From the NCBI RefSeq assembly GCF_022398325.1, contig NZ_JAKEVD010000011.1:1-64000 (forward strand): 64,000 nucleotides of DNA, written 5' to 3'. A program made the position numbers and the translations under genes. How positions within the stretch are numbered: position 1 is the first letter of the stretch; every line of letters begins with the position of its first letter. This DNA is from Shewanella sp. Isolate13 (GTDB taxonomy: Bacteria; Pseudomonadota; Gammaproteobacteria; Enterobacterales; Shewanellaceae). This document shows, one piece after another, positions 1 to 9,652 of this stretch. Under the pieces are notes generated by a model. That model was not told the DNA's origin. It saw only the letters and a list, made by a program, of their open reading frames with translations, and made no database searches.

Positions 1-71
1 TAATAGAACTGGGGAGTTCAATAGCGATCTTATTATTTAATTGAAAAATTTCAGATCAACCATAACTTCAG

Positions 72-278
72 CTACGGCAAGAGTACTCTAACATCACATT
101 CTAAAACTTCTGCCAGCTGATACGCTTTTTCGAGCGTGATATTCACTTCTCCGCGCTCAATTCGACCTGCATAGCTGCGATCGATCTCCGCTAAAAGCGC
201 CAATTTATCTTGAGATATCCCCAACTCTTTGCGTTTGTTCCGTAAATTCAAGCCAAATTGGATCGCTAAGTCTTTCAT
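72..278 (-). CDS. Small XRE-family helix-turn-helix regulator
   Basis: A 68-residue protein that is almost entirely one lambda-repressor-like HTH domain. The recognition region (GISQDKLALLAEIDRSYAGRIERGE) spans about residues 20-44, followed by the usual helix ending in a short hydrophobic tail. The size matches controller (C) proteins of restriction-modification loci. It diverges from the wHTH/helicase pair across a 128-bp gap holding a perfect palindrome, so autoregulation and control of that pair is a reasonable inference. The fold call is firm; the target genes are inferred from position only. Confidence 0.85.
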   Translation of the reverse strand: MKDLAIQFGLNLRNKRKELGISQDKLALLAEIDRSYAGRIERGEVNITLEKAYQLAEVLECDVRVLLP

Positions 279-329
279 TTTTCATCTCGTTAAAGATAAA
301 GACTATCCAAAGTTGCGGCTTATAAAGCC

Positions 330-345
330 ACGGATTATAATCCGT
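330..345. promoter_or_regulatory. Perfect 16-bp palindrome, candidate operator of the XRE regulator
   Basis: ACGGATTATAATCCGT is identical to its reverse complement. It lies in the divergent gap between the XRE gene and the helicase operon, next to a second imperfect palindrome (GGCTTATAAAGCC, 317-329). The position suits a C-protein-type operator. Binding is inferred. Confidence 0.45.
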
Positions 346-406
346 ATTTAGTTTGTTATGTTTTTTTACTCCCTAGAGCTAGTGATTAACACCTTGTGAG
401 AAAGTC

Positions 407-952
407 ATGCCGAAAGTTTCAATCAAAATATGCACTAAGTTGCATACTATTCTCCAGGACGAGAGCTTTAATAATTTCCAAGTCGTGCAGTTACGCGATA
501 GATTTTTGGAAGCCTCGACTAACAACCAGAGTGTTAGCGATGCATATAAATTTATCTATCGACAGGTCAATAGACTCGTTAAGAAAGGCGTTTTAAAAAA
601 GAATAAGAGCGAGGACTCAAAAAACGCAACGTATCAAAAGGCGCAGCAATTCTATCAAACTAACTTCGTGATAAATGAACGAAGTAACGATGACCGGCAC
701 CCAGAAAAATTGCTAGATAATACTGAACAAGGTACTGTCCAGCAGTTAAAAGAACGCCTTCAGCAATCAGAAGTCGATCTGCTGACTAGCATTGGAGAGT
801 CTGAAGAATATATGCGGCTATACAAATCCTTCCCAAAGATGAAGGAACACCTTGAGTCGCAGTACATGCTGGCTAGAGAAAATAGCTCGAAGCTACTTGG
901 GCAAATCAAAGCTATTAAATCAGTACTTTCGCACCAACAGAAGTCACTCTAA
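407..952 (+). CDS. Hypothetical protein, winged-helix-like N-terminus and coiled-coil C-terminus
   Basis: 181 residues with no family I recognise. Residues 1-65 alternate hydrophobic helices with a basic stretch (YRQVNRLVKKGVLKKNK), which looks like a winged helix. Residues 100-175 are charged and heptad-like, suggesting a coiled coil. The stop codon overlaps the ATG of the downstream helicase (TAATG), so the two are probably translationally coupled and may form one complex. A DNA-binding or loader subunit for the helicase is plausible but unproven. Base composition is AT-rich like the rest of the block. Confidence 0.7.
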   Translation: MPKVSIKICTKLHTILQDESFNNFQVVQLRDRFLEASTNNQSVSDAYKFIYRQVNRLVKKGVLKKNKSEDSKNATYQKAQQFYQTNFVINERSNDDRHPEKLLDNTEQGTVQQLKERLQQSEVDLLTSIGESEEYMRLYKSFPKMKEHLESQYMLARENSSKLLGQIKAIKSVLSHQQKSL

Positions 953-2370
953 TGCAATTAAGACAATGGCAATTAGAGTGCGTCAATCGCGCTCTAGAGC
1001 ACTTTCATGCCAATCAAAGACACTTCCTTTGCTTAGCTACTCCAGGGGCGGGGAAGACAATTATGGCGGCAGAGGTAGCAGCAAAATTATTCGAGCAAGA
1101 TCTTATTGATTTTGTATTGTGCTTTTCTCCTTCAGTAAACATCTCACAAGGTATTCAAAAAACATTTTCACACCGACTGGAATGCCGCTTCGATGGTGTA
1201 ATTGGTTCAGTAGGCTGTTCATATACCTACCAAGGTATGCTCTCTTTCAAAGAAAATTTTTGGCAGCTGCTAAGAAGAAACCGTGTATTGGTAATCTTTG
1301 ATGAGATCCATCATTGCTCTGGTAGTACTCTTGAAGATGCCAACGCTTGGGGAGAGGAGATCTTACTCAACATACAAGATCAAGCGCAATATACCTTAGC
1401 GTTAACAGGTACACCTTGGCGCTCTGATCATGCCCCTATTGTATTATCTCGATATCTAGACCCTGATAACCAAATTCAATGTGACTATATTTATGGCCTA
1501 AGAGAAGCCGTGAGGGATGGTGTTTGTCGGAACCCAAAAATTGTATTAATTGATAACGAAGAACTATCAATTACAAGCCAAGATAATGAAATCCAAACTT
1601 TCAGCTGTTTTGACGATCTTTTCAAAGGTTCTTCAATTTCATATCAATCGGTCATCAAAAATGATTTAGCGATTCACCACATTTTAAACCTAGCAATAGA
1701 TAAGCTAGAGAGTATCAGGCAATTAAACCCTGATGCTGCCGGGCTAGTCGTTGCATCCTCAATTGAACATGCATCCTATATTTTAAAAATACTCACAAAT
1801 ACATTCCACCAAACAGCGACAATAGTCACTTACCAAGAAACTAAACCATCAGACATAATCAACGAATTTAGGCATGATAATACACACTGGATCGTAAGTG
1901 TTGGAATGGTAAGCGAAGGCACTGATATTCCTAGGCTACAGGTGTGCTGCCACCTAAGTCGAGTAAAAACTGAATTGTATTTTAGGCAAATTCTAGGTCG
2001 TATTTTGCGAATAACGGAGGCTATTGACCAACAAGCATGGCTCTTCATTTTTGCAGAACCCAAACTAGCCGAGTTTGGACATAGAATTGAATTGGAGCTC
2101 CCTAATAGCAATGTTGTACTCAGAGACTCAAAACCTAAAGACGGTGTAGAATTCATAGGGTCAATCAATGAGCAAAAATCTAGTCACCTTCCCAATCTTC
2201 CTCATTGCTTGGCATTGAGTATGGGGGATACTTTCGGTAATGAACAGGCCTGTTCATTACCGAATATAACGATTAAAGGTGCTCAATTCACCAGCTCAAT
2301 CAACTTATCAATAGAGCTCTTAGGCAGATTTAGAGAGAAGATTATTTCAACTTTTAATTCACCTTTCTAA
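952..2370 (+). CDS. SF2 DEAD/DEAH-box helicase
   Basis: 472 residues with the helicase motifs in order: Walker A ATPGAGKT (29-36), Walker B DEIH (117-120), motif III-like TGTPWRS (152-158), a C-terminal RecA lobe with SEGTDIP and motif VI-like QILGRILRI. It resembles the Rad25/type-III-restriction group of translocases rather than RNA helicases. No nuclease motif is visible, so cleavage would need a partner. It is coupled to the preceding wHTH/coiled-coil gene by a 1-nt overlap and lies in a defence-like block. A phage-defence role is inferred from context. Confidence 0.85.
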   Translation: MQLRQWQLECVNRALEHFHANQRHFLCLATPGAGKTIMAAEVAAKLFEQDLIDFVLCFSPSVNISQGIQKTFSHRLECRFDGVIGSVGCSYTYQGMLSFKENFWQLLRRNRVLVIFDEIHHCSGSTLEDANAWGEEILLNIQDQAQYTLALTGTPWRSDHAPIVLSRYLDPDNQIQCDYIYGLREAVRDGVCRNPKIVLIDNEELSITSQDNEIQTFSCFDDLFKGSSISYQSVIKNDLAIHHILNLAIDKLESIRQLNPDAAGLVVASSIEHASYILKILTNTFHQTATIVTYQETKPSDIINEFRHDNTHWIVSVGMVSEGTDIPRLQVCCHLSRVKTELYFRQILGRILRITEAIDQQAWLFIFAEPKLAEFGHRIELELPNSNVVLRDSKPKDGVEFIGSINEQKSSHLPNLPHCLALSMGDTFGNEQACSLPNITIKGAQFTSSINLSIELLGRFREKIISTFNSPF

Positions 2371-2464
2371 TTAGGGTTCTCATTTATGGTGCCACCATAA
2401 ATGAGATTTAAACTTGAGATCTCTGAAGTCTAAGTTAGACCGAGAAACTTTAAAATATCGATGG

Positions 2465-5263
2465 TCAGGCTCCATGACATTTTTTATATTTCAGTCCTGA
2501 ACCACAAGGGCATTCTTCATTTCTTCCAACTTTACCAAACAGCTGTTTAGTAGTAGACCTCGATCCCACATCGGATATATGAGAAATATATTTTGATTGC
2601 TCTTCAAATTCTTGACGTTGATCGCCTGTTAATCCCTCAAAATATGGCTCCAATCGTCGCATTTCGGCAATGGCGTCCTCATGTTGCCCGTCAAGTGCTA
2701 AGATAACCGCATATTGGCTTCTGACCTGAACAAGCTTACCGACCAAACCAACTTTATTCACAACTGGTAGAACATGCTGCTCCATGACCTCCCTAGCCCC
2801 AGTGAAGTCTTTCATTGAAACAAATTGGTCAGCTAGATCCTGCCCTACTCGAACCATAGAATCTCCTGCACCCACCATATTATAAAACTTCATCGAATGA
2901 ATACGGGCGAATGGAGTTGGTCTCCCCCATGCTTCACGGTTTGTAGCGTATAACTCCAGTGCATCAGCAAGATGTTTTAGATACTCATGAACATTTTCAG
3001 GTCGGTCGATGACAGTCCATAGTACATCCGAATTTTTCCCTATAACGTCTTGAGAGGAGATACCGAGTAAGTCGTAATATCCCTCAATGACTTTCAAACA
3101 AAGTGAGTCAGCCTTTTTGTATTTTTTTAACCTCCAAAGGGCTATGGCATGGTTATAATCAAAAATACGTTCATGATCTGCATTAGGGATATTGGTACTA
3201 AATTTTTCTACAAGCCTCTTAACCTCGTGTGCATCACCATTTTCTGCCGAGAATAATATCCGCTTCATCACATATGCGGTTTGCTCTCCATAACCAAACT
3301 CATGCTCAACAAGAAGAGCTTCCATGGCTTCAAAGCGCTGGATAAGCTTTTCAGGCTTGCCTACCTTTATTTCATAGAAGGCGATTCCATCCAATGCCCA
3401 AAACTTATCAAGAGGTTTCAACGTATCTGCAGTCAATGCACGTTCCAAACTTGCCAGTATGTCAACGTTAATACCCATTTCATAAAAAAGCTCTTCGCCA
3501 GAAAGGTCGATAAGTGTCTTGATATCGTTAAGCTTGATATAAATTTGCGTCAGCAGTGCAAATCTAGATGTATCTCGATTTTTATGGAGGCTCACTACCA
3601 GCAACTCTTTCAATGCCAGTAAAGCATTATTTTTTACCTCCGTCTCCATAAGCTCTAAATGCTGCAACCCCAACGCTCTGACGGCGTCATGTACCTTTAG
3701 CATCTGGTTACCAAAAATTTCGACAGTTCCTGTGGCTCGCATCTTTTTAAGAATTGTGGCAGCACCTTTTGTAGATACTTTTAGTGAATTGACAAGAAGC
3801 TCAGAAACCTCATCACGACTCAATCCCACATCTGCCAGGCTGAATAATGCCAGCGAATCTTGAACTAACTTCTCGAACCCTTGATAAACGCGACTTAAAA
3901 TAACTTCCTGGGGAGTCTCTACGCTATTTTCCTGCTGCTGGAGTTCAGCGCACAATGTATCTACATTTCCTTCGTACTCTGAGATTGCAACCTTTGCTGC
4001 ACTCTGAACATACAGGGGCAAGCCACCAGTATAAATACGTAACTGCTCATAACCTTGAGCAGTGGCATAACCACCAAGCTCATCCACAGCTTTGGCCACA
4101 GTATCAATATCCCACCCGAAAAGTGTTTTACGTTGAAGCCCCATAATCGCCTCCAACTCTCTGACATTATCATGTGGCTGACACAGAAGAACAAAACGAA
4201 GGTTTTGAGTTGCATTTAGAATATCTCGTAGATTATCTACAGGAATACGATGTGCATTATCTAAAACAAGTATTAGAGTAGCCTCTTGCTGACCCAAGAA
4301 TGAGTCGAACGCTCTTAGCGCCTCAAAACCACTAACACCTGGCAGAAAAATTTTTCGCAGTTCATCCCTATTAGGCTTTGCAAACTTTGCCGCCAACTCT
4401 CGAACCAACGTGCTAGCTAAGGCCGGTCCTGGAATGTCACCAGTGTCATAATAGGCGCATAACTGTAAGCAGTGCTGAGCCGACTGCGCAGCCCATGTGG
4501 TTTTTCCAGCACCGGATAAACCACAAATAATACGCACTCGCTCGTCTGATATCAGAGGTGGCTCATGCTTTTGAGGCCAATAGTACACAGGTGGAGAAGG
4601 GAAATCCTGTAACTGAACGATAAGTTGTTCAAATAAAGTAGGCAGATCTTTAGTGTGAAATACATGCTGTTTTTCCGCTGTATTCCCAGTGGCTGCAAGT
4701 TGTGCCAGTCCGGCTAGCTTCCATATCAGGGATTCAGGGGACAACAATGAAAAATTCAGTTTCTCTGCCAAAGATATACACCATGCGACAGCATCAGTAA
4801 GCGACTCCCAAGCTGGCGGAAGTACCGAGAATTTATCACTATTAGACTGAGGGCAAATGAAAACAACATCCGGAGGCAATTTCTTGTCATTGATAACCTT
4901 CTGGAGCTGAATACTAGGCGACTGATTCGCGACGAAAACAAATGAAGCCTTTCCTTTTCGCCGTCCTTCATCATGCTCTTTTCGCAAATCTTTAAAACGC
5001 TCTAATGCTCCAGAAATTTCGCTTGGTATGATTGGCTTTGAACGGGTTTTAACCTGCACATAGATTCGCCCTTGCTCGGTAACAAGTTCAATATCCTCAT
5101 CAAGCTCAACCATTATAGACTCGACCTCAGCCTCCTGCGCTAAAAGTAAACAACCTACCGTATACAAGTGCTGATATAGGAATCCTCTGTGTACTGATTC
5201 GATACGTGTAAGCTGAGCTGTATCCAAGACATCCGGAACGTTCTTATTATAGCTTTCTTGCAT
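2465..5263 (-). CDS. STAND NTPase with Cap4-like N-terminal nuclease and C-terminal SEC-C motif
   Basis: 932 residues from ATG at 5263, which has AAGG 9 nt upstream; an upstream in-frame TTG (5290) lacks a better site. Residues 15-170 fit a PD-(D/E)xK dsDNA nuclease of the DUF4297/Cap4 type: VELDEDIELV then YVQVKT (about E53, D57 and Q70-K72). Walker A GLSGAGKT (248-255) and Walker B LILVLDNAH (330-338) mark a STAND/NB-ARC-type ATPase. A long helical repeat region follows, and the last 20 residues are a SEC-C zinc motif (CPCGSGLKYKKCHG). The layout recalls Avs-type sensors but is shorter. Sensing by the repeats and DNA cleavage on activation are inferred. It is transcribed towards the helicase pair and away from the methylase operon. 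Confidence 0.8.
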   Translation of the reverse strand: MQESYNKNVPDVLDTAQLTRIESVHRGFLYQHLYTVGCLLLAQEAEVESIMVELDEDIELVTEQGRIYVQVKTRSKPIIPSEISGALERFKDLRKEHDEGRRKGKASFVFVANQSPSIQLQKVINDKKLPPDVVFICPQSNSDKFSVLPPAWESLTDAVAWCISLAEKLNFSLLSPESLIWKLAGLAQLAATGNTAEKQHVFHTKDLPTLFEQLIVQLQDFPSPPVYYWPQKHEPPLISDERVRIICGLSGAGKTTWAAQSAQHCLQLCAYYDTGDIPGPALASTLVRELAAKFAKPNRDELRKIFLPGVSGFEALRAFDSFLGQQEATLILVLDNAHRIPVDNLRDILNATQNLRFVLLCQPHDNVRELEAIMGLQRKTLFGWDIDTVAKAVDELGGYATAQGYEQLRIYTGGLPLYVQSAAKVAISEYEGNVDTLCAELQQQENSVETPQEVILSRVYQGFEKLVQDSLALFSLADVGLSRDEVSELLVNSLKVSTKGAATILKKMRATGTVEIFGNQMLKVHDAVRALGLQHLELMETEVKNNALLALKELLVVSLHKNRDTSRFALLTQIYIKLNDIKTLIDLSGEELFYEMGINVDILASLERALTADTLKPLDKFWALDGIAFYEIKVGKPEKLIQRFEAMEALLVEHEFGYGEQTAYVMKRILFSAENGDAHEVKRLVEKFSTNIPNADHERIFDYNHAIALWRLKKYKKADSLCLKVIEGYYDLLGISSQDVIGKNSDVLWTVIDRPENVHEYLKHLADALELYATNREAWGRPTPFARIHSMKFYNMVGAGDSMVRVGQDLADQFVSMKDFTGAREVMEQHVLPVVNKVGLVGKLVQVRSQYAVILALDGQHEDAIAEMRRLEPYFEGLTGDQRQEFEEQSKYISHISDVGSRSTTKQLFGKVGRNEECPCGSGLKYKKCHGA

Positions 5264-5359
5264 TTTTTTATGCCTTAAGTAGGTAGTCAAAGTCTAAATT
5301 CATACTGTCGCCAATATACTCAATTGACTATAAAAAACATATTACAGCCTGCAGAATGA

Positions 5360-5373
5360 TTGATTTTAATCAA
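5360..5373. promoter_or_regulatory. Palindromic TTGATT/AATCAA site in a divergent promoter region
   Basis: TTGATTTTAATCAA has 6-bp inverted arms. It lies in the 212-bp gap between the divergent STAND and methylase genes. A possible -10 box, TATAAT, is at 5427-5432, but no convincing -35 was found. The heptamer CTGCAGA occurs at 5349-5355 and 5459-5465. A regulatory role is inferred from position only. Confidence 0.3.
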
Positions 5374-5475
5374 GTTTTATTTTAATCACTATCAATAACT
5401 TACAGAAACCCAACAGTAGGACATTCTATAATTTGATGATAGAATCAACTTCAGTTTTCTGCAGATATTAGTAAT

Positions 5476-6741
5476 ATGAGCCCACTTTTCACACATAACG
5501 CAGCAATGCGCGATATATTTCTATCACCAAATGAAAAACAGCTTCGTCAGCTAGTTGATCTTGACAATATTGACTCTATTTTAAGAAAGCTGTTCACGAT
5601 AGAAGAAATGCGTGAGGCGGGAAGTTTTTTTACAGGCCAGAAGCTTGCTTCAAAAACAGTATCAGCATTTCGAACGCCGATTACTTTTAGTTCTGTTGTA
5701 TTAGATCCAACTTGTGGTGCAGGTAATTTACTAATTGAGGCTTCTAGAAAGCTCGGGGTAGAGGCGACTCTTTCAGCCACATTGCGAGCTTGGGGCTCTG
5801 TACTATGGGGCTTTGATATTCATATCCACTTCATTGAAGCCACTAAACTTAGGCTAATTATCGAAGCATTAAATCGAGGAGTTAAACAAGATTGTGAATT
5901 AGAAGACGCTTTTAGACTACTCCCCAATATAAAAGTACAAGATGCCTTGGTTGTTGGTAAAGAAAAACTTGAAACTGTAACTCACGTCGTCATGAACCCT
6001 CCATTTACAATCTGGACCTCCCCTAAAGAAAACTATTGGAAAGATGGAAAGGTTAACGCAGCAGGAATTATATTTGATAAGTACCTGAGGATTTTACAAG
6101 AGGGCTGCAATATCAGTGCCGTGTTACCTGATGTATTACGTTCCGGTAGTCGGTATCAGGCGTTTCGTGAATTTGTCTCTGGCTCAATGATAGCAACAGC
6201 AGAGGTTTGGGGGCGCTTCAATAACAAGACTGATGTTGATGTATTTCTTCTATCTGGACTTTTAGAAAGTAACATCGCTGAGATACAGTGGTATAAACCT
6301 AAAATTAATACATCTTCAATTGCTGATTTTTTTGACGTGCGAACTGGCCCTCTGGTTGCTTATCGAGATCCTAAAGAAGGAACCGAGTATCCTTATTTTT
6401 ATCCCAAGAATTGTCCTCAGTGGGAAGTTATCTCATCTGTCACTGAAACAAGAAAATTTCTAGGAAAAGCTCTCAAGCCTCCACTTGTAGTTATAAAGAG
6501 AACATCAAGCCCATCAGATAAAGTGCGAGCATCAGCTACTTTTATTAACCTTAGAGAGCCTGTAGCAATCGAAAATCATATGATTGTTGTTAAACCCAAA
6601 GATGGGAAAATCAACACATGTAAAAGACTCATCCGAACCTTACAATGCCAACAAACTAATGACTTTTTAAATGAACGTATAAGGCTACGCCACCTAACTG
6701 TTGGTGTAATAAAAGACATCCCATATTCAGAGGAAAGATAA
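5476..6741 (+). CDS. N6-adenine DNA methyltransferase (first gene of four-gene operon)
   Basis: 421 residues. SAM-binding motif I is LDPTCGAGNLL (76-86) and catalytic motif IV is NPPF (174-177), the gamma-type amino-methyltransferase order seen in type I/IIG modification subunits. No separate specificity domain or nuclease is obvious; the C-terminal half could carry target recognition. Its stop overlaps the ATG of the next gene (TAATG), tying it to a kinase/receiver/HNH set. It probably methylates adenine in host DNA to mark self, though a sensor role is possible. Family call is firm, function in the module inferred. Confidence 0.88.
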   Translation: MSPLFTHNAAMRDIFLSPNEKQLRQLVDLDNIDSILRKLFTIEEMREAGSFFTGQKLASKTVSAFRTPITFSSVVLDPTCGAGNLLIEASRKLGVEATLSATLRAWGSVLWGFDIHIHFIEATKLRLIIEALNRGVKQDCELEDAFRLLPNIKVQDALVVGKEKLETVTHVVMNPPFTIWTSPKENYWKDGKVNAAGIIFDKYLRILQEGCNISAVLPDVLRSGSRYQAFREFVSGSMIATAEVWGRFNNKTDVDVFLLSGLLESNIAEIQWYKPKINTSSIADFFDVRTGPLVAYRDPKEGTEYPYFYPKNCPQWEVISSVTETRKFLGKALKPPLVVIKRTSSPSDKVRASATFINLREPVAIENHMIVVKPKDGKINTCKRLIRTLQCQQTNDFLNERIRLRHLTVGVIKDIPYSEER

Positions 6742-9017
6742 TGGCACGTAGACAATTAGGTAAAAAACCGTTTGATATGTCAGCTCGTGTACCTATGCAG
6801 CTTGGTCGTGAAAGCATTTCTAGCTCAACAGTAGCAGTATCAGAGCTTATCAAAAATGGCTATGACGCAGATGCTGAAGATGTTCATGTCGAATTTTACT
6901 TAAGAGACTCACCGGCTCTATCAACATTAGTGATTAGGGATGATGGGAATGGAATGGATACTGAGACTATCGCTGACCATTGGTTAAAGATAGGGACTGA
7001 TTTTAAAAATGGCATAGAGCTTTCAATAAATAAAAAACGAATTCTTACCGGGGCTAAAGGGCTGGGGAGATTAGGTCTTGATAGGCTAAGTAAGAAAGTT
7101 ATCTTATTTACGAAAAAAAAAGGTAGCAATTCAATCATTCAGCTAGTTGTAGACTGGAGAAAGTACGAAAAAACCAATGCTTCGATATCAGAAATTCAAC
7201 ACGATATTTATGAGCAAGATTTGCCACTTTCAGGGAAGTATGGTGACATTTTTACTTCGGCAGAACAATCTGGTACCTACATGGTTCTAGTTGGGCTTAA
7301 GGACAATTGGACTTCTGGTTTTATTGAAGATTTAAAGCAAGAACTTAGACTTTTAATTTCACCATATAGTACCGCTAATGACTTCTCAGTTATTCTTCAC
7401 CAAACTCTTAATAATACTCAGCTTCCTCCTGAGATTGTTGATACTCAAGAGTTACTGAAGGCCGCTAGTTGGGAAGTAAAAGCTGCTGTAGATGATAACA
7501 ATAGGGTTAAACTATCCTTTAAGAATAATTCTACAGGAGAAAAAATCGAACAGGTTCCGACACCATGGAGAAATTGGATATCAAAGCAAGGAGATAAACC
7601 TTTATTTGGACCATTAAGCTTTGAATTCCATTACATGGTGCGAAGTAAGGAGTTTTTTTCTAAAGTTGACATGTCTGCCCGAAATTGGTCGAAATTTATG
7701 GAGCTAAACCGGGGGGTGCGAATTTATCGTGATGACTTTCGAGTAAGACCATATGGTGAACCTACAGGAAAGGGGGATTGGCTTGATTTGGGGTACAGAA
7801 AAGCAGCTAGTCCAGGTGGTATAAAGCAGGGTGGCTGGAGAATTGGTCCAAGTCAGATTATTGGTGCGGTTAGCATTTCCAAAACAACCAACGCAATTTT
7901 AAATGACCAAGCAAACAGAGAGGGTATCGTTGAAAACGAAGCATACCTACAGTTACGAACGTTCGTTTTAAAAGTCATTTCTACTTTTGAATTTTTGGCG
8001 CACAAAAATGCTCAAGACAATGACGACATAGACCTAGCGGCAGAGCTAGAAAAAGTTGTTAAAGAAAAAGATTCCGAACTAAACGAAGCTATAGATAAAG
8101 TTAGAGCATTTTCAAAAAAGAAAAACAAAAATAAGAAGAAAGCCCCCCCTGCTAAAGTACTAAATCAAAAACTTCGAGATCTAGAAAGAGCTAAAGTAGC
8201 GCATCAAACTGCTCTCGACGAATATTATTTGTACATGAAGAAAGAGCGCGAAAAGTTAGAAGAGCAAAAAGATACTCTTTCAAATCTTGCCTCCTTAGGT
8301 GTATTAACTGTGAGCTTTGGGCACGAAATACGCACTCATTCAGCTTTAGCTCTAAAAAATGCTAGGGCACTCACAAAAGTAATCGATATAGCAAAAGATA
8401 CAGGTAAAGACATAGATCTTAAGCAACTAGTAGAAATAACTAACCGTATGGTCATTGGTGCACATTATGTTGACACTTTCTCTAAATTAGCGATTAACAA
8501 TATTAAGCCGGATAAACGTACTCGCACAAAAGTAAATGTCCCCGATACTTTCAACTATATTTTTGACATGATGGCTGCGACGTTTGAAAAAATGGGGCTT
8601 CAGTGGAGCTTTAAGTTTGTCAGAATTAAGAAAGAAGATTTCAATGTCCGTTCATATGCAATTGATTGGGAAAGTATCGCTATTAACTTAATAACTAATT
8701 CTACATGGGCATTAGAAGACACTCCGAGAGATGAGAGAAGAATTGAAGTGTTGTTTGAACGTGTAGGAGGAACCAGACTCAAGCTTGCCTTCATGGACTC
8801 TGGTTGTGGATTGGAGGCGGGGCAAGAGGATACTATTTTCTTACCGATGCACAGTCGAAAAATTGATAATAAAGGTAACTCAATAGGTACAGGCATGGGT
8901 TTATCAATAATTAAAGGTCAAGTAGAAGACCACATGTCTTCAGGAGCAATTACTGCACAGCAATATTCTGAACTTGGTGGCGCTGGTTTCTACATTGAAG
9001 TATTACAGGATAACTAA
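6741..9017 (+). CDS. Double-GHKL protein: N-terminal Hsp90/MutL-like ATPase fused to a histidine kinase
   Basis: 758 residues. A first GHKL ATPase carries ELIKNGYDA (35-43), DDGNGMD (67-73) and GAKGLGRLG (104-112), followed by a transducer-like middle region to about 425. A lysine-rich coiled coil (430-515) leads to a DHp-like helix with H528 in FGHEIRT. A second GHKL domain follows: N box INLITNS (648-654), DSGCGL (686-691) and GTGMGLS (716-722). The kinase end looks intact. No transmembrane segment was seen, so it should be cytoplasmic. It overlaps the methylase by 1 nt and lies 2 nt before a receiver protein, its likely phosphorylation partner. Having two ATPase modules in one chain is unusual. 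Confidence 0.82.
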   Translation: MARRQLGKKPFDMSARVPMQLGRESISSSTVAVSELIKNGYDADAEDVHVEFYLRDSPALSTLVIRDDGNGMDTETIADHWLKIGTDFKNGIELSINKKRILTGAKGLGRLGLDRLSKKVILFTKKKGSNSIIQLVVDWRKYEKTNASISEIQHDIYEQDLPLSGKYGDIFTSAEQSGTYMVLVGLKDNWTSGFIEDLKQELRLLISPYSTANDFSVILHQTLNNTQLPPEIVDTQELLKAASWEVKAAVDDNNRVKLSFKNNSTGEKIEQVPTPWRNWISKQGDKPLFGPLSFEFHYMVRSKEFFSKVDMSARNWSKFMELNRGVRIYRDDFRVRPYGEPTGKGDWLDLGYRKAASPGGIKQGGWRIGPSQIIGAVSISKTTNAILNDQANREGIVENEAYLQLRTFVLKVISTFEFLAHKNAQDNDDIDLAAELEKVVKEKDSELNEAIDKVRAFSKKKNKNKKKAPPAKVLNQKLRDLERAKVAHQTALDEYYLYMKKEREKLEEQKDTLSNLASLGVLTVSFGHEIRTHSALALKNARALTKVIDIAKDTGKDIDLKQLVEITNRMVIGAHYVDTFSKLAINNIKPDKRTRTKVNVPDTFNYIFDMMAATFEKMGLQWSFKFVRIKKEDFNVRSYAIDWESIAINLITNSTWALEDTPRDERRIEVLFERVGGTRLKLAFMDSGCGLEAGQEDTIFLPMHSRKIDNKGNSIGTGMGLSIIKGQVEDHMSSGAITAQQYSELGGAGFYIEVLQDN

Positions 9018-9019
9018 AT

Positions 9020-9652
9020 ATGAACAAAATAGTATTTATTGATGATGATACCGATATAAGAGCGACTTACGAGCTGTCAATGCAAATGATGTTCGGAGAG
9101 TTATTCGAAATCGTATGTTTAGATGTAAAACCTTCATTAAAAGAAATGATGCTTACCTTAGATACAATACCAGATAAAGTGACTTACCTAATCGACGAAA
9201 AGCTCAAGCATTCAGGTGTTGCGACCTATACAGGAAGTGAATTAGTTGAGCAAATTAGGTTTATTGATACAAAAATCCCAATATATATGCTGACAAGTTA
9301 TGCTGGTGAAATTGAGCAATACTTTGGTGATGTTGAGTTTGTTATTGACAAGAATGACTGGGACTCAGATGAGGAAGAAGAAAACCTTAAAAAACGTTTC
9401 TTACGCCATATAAATACTTATGCAGATATAAAGTCTACGCAGGCAAAAAGGTTTGATGAACTTTTTGAAAAATCTATTTTCTCTACTTTGTCAAATGACG
9501 AAATAAAGGAGTTTGACGCTCTAAATATTGGCCGTAGTAAAGCACTGGTTGATGAGAGGCTAATTAGCGAAGAATCACTGGCTGAGTTAAAGGCTGCTTC
9601 AGATGAATTAGATGATATTTACAATAACTTAAAGACGGATAATGATGAATAG
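9020..9652 (+). CDS. Response-regulator receiver protein without a recognisable DNA-binding domain
   Basis: 210 residues. Receiver hallmarks are present: acidic pair in FIDDDTD (D8-D10), phospho-acceptor D59 in TYLIDEKL, the switch threonine in YMLTSYAG and the conserved lysine in FVIDKND. Residues 125-210 are acidic and helical with no HTH, so output is probably by protein contact rather than transcription. It starts 2 nt after the kinase gene and its last 11 nt overlap the HNH gene. The natural reading is kinase to receiver to nuclease or methylase, but this is inferred. Confidence 0.85.
   Translation: MNKIVFIDDDTDIRATYELSMQMMFGELFEIVCLDVKPSLKEMMLTLDTIPDKVTYLIDEKLKHSGVATYTGSELVEQIRFIDTKIPIYMLTSYAGEIEQYFGDVEFVIDKNDWDSDEEEENLKKRFLRHINTYADIKSTQAKRFDELFEKSIFSTLSNDEIKEFDALNIGRSKALVDERLISEESLAELKAASDELDDIYNNLKTDNDE

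Noticed and set aside
6741..9017. MutL or topoisomerase VI subunit
   Set aside because: The N-terminal GHKL boxes allow it, but the C-terminal half is a histidine kinase, not a MutL or Top6B domain.
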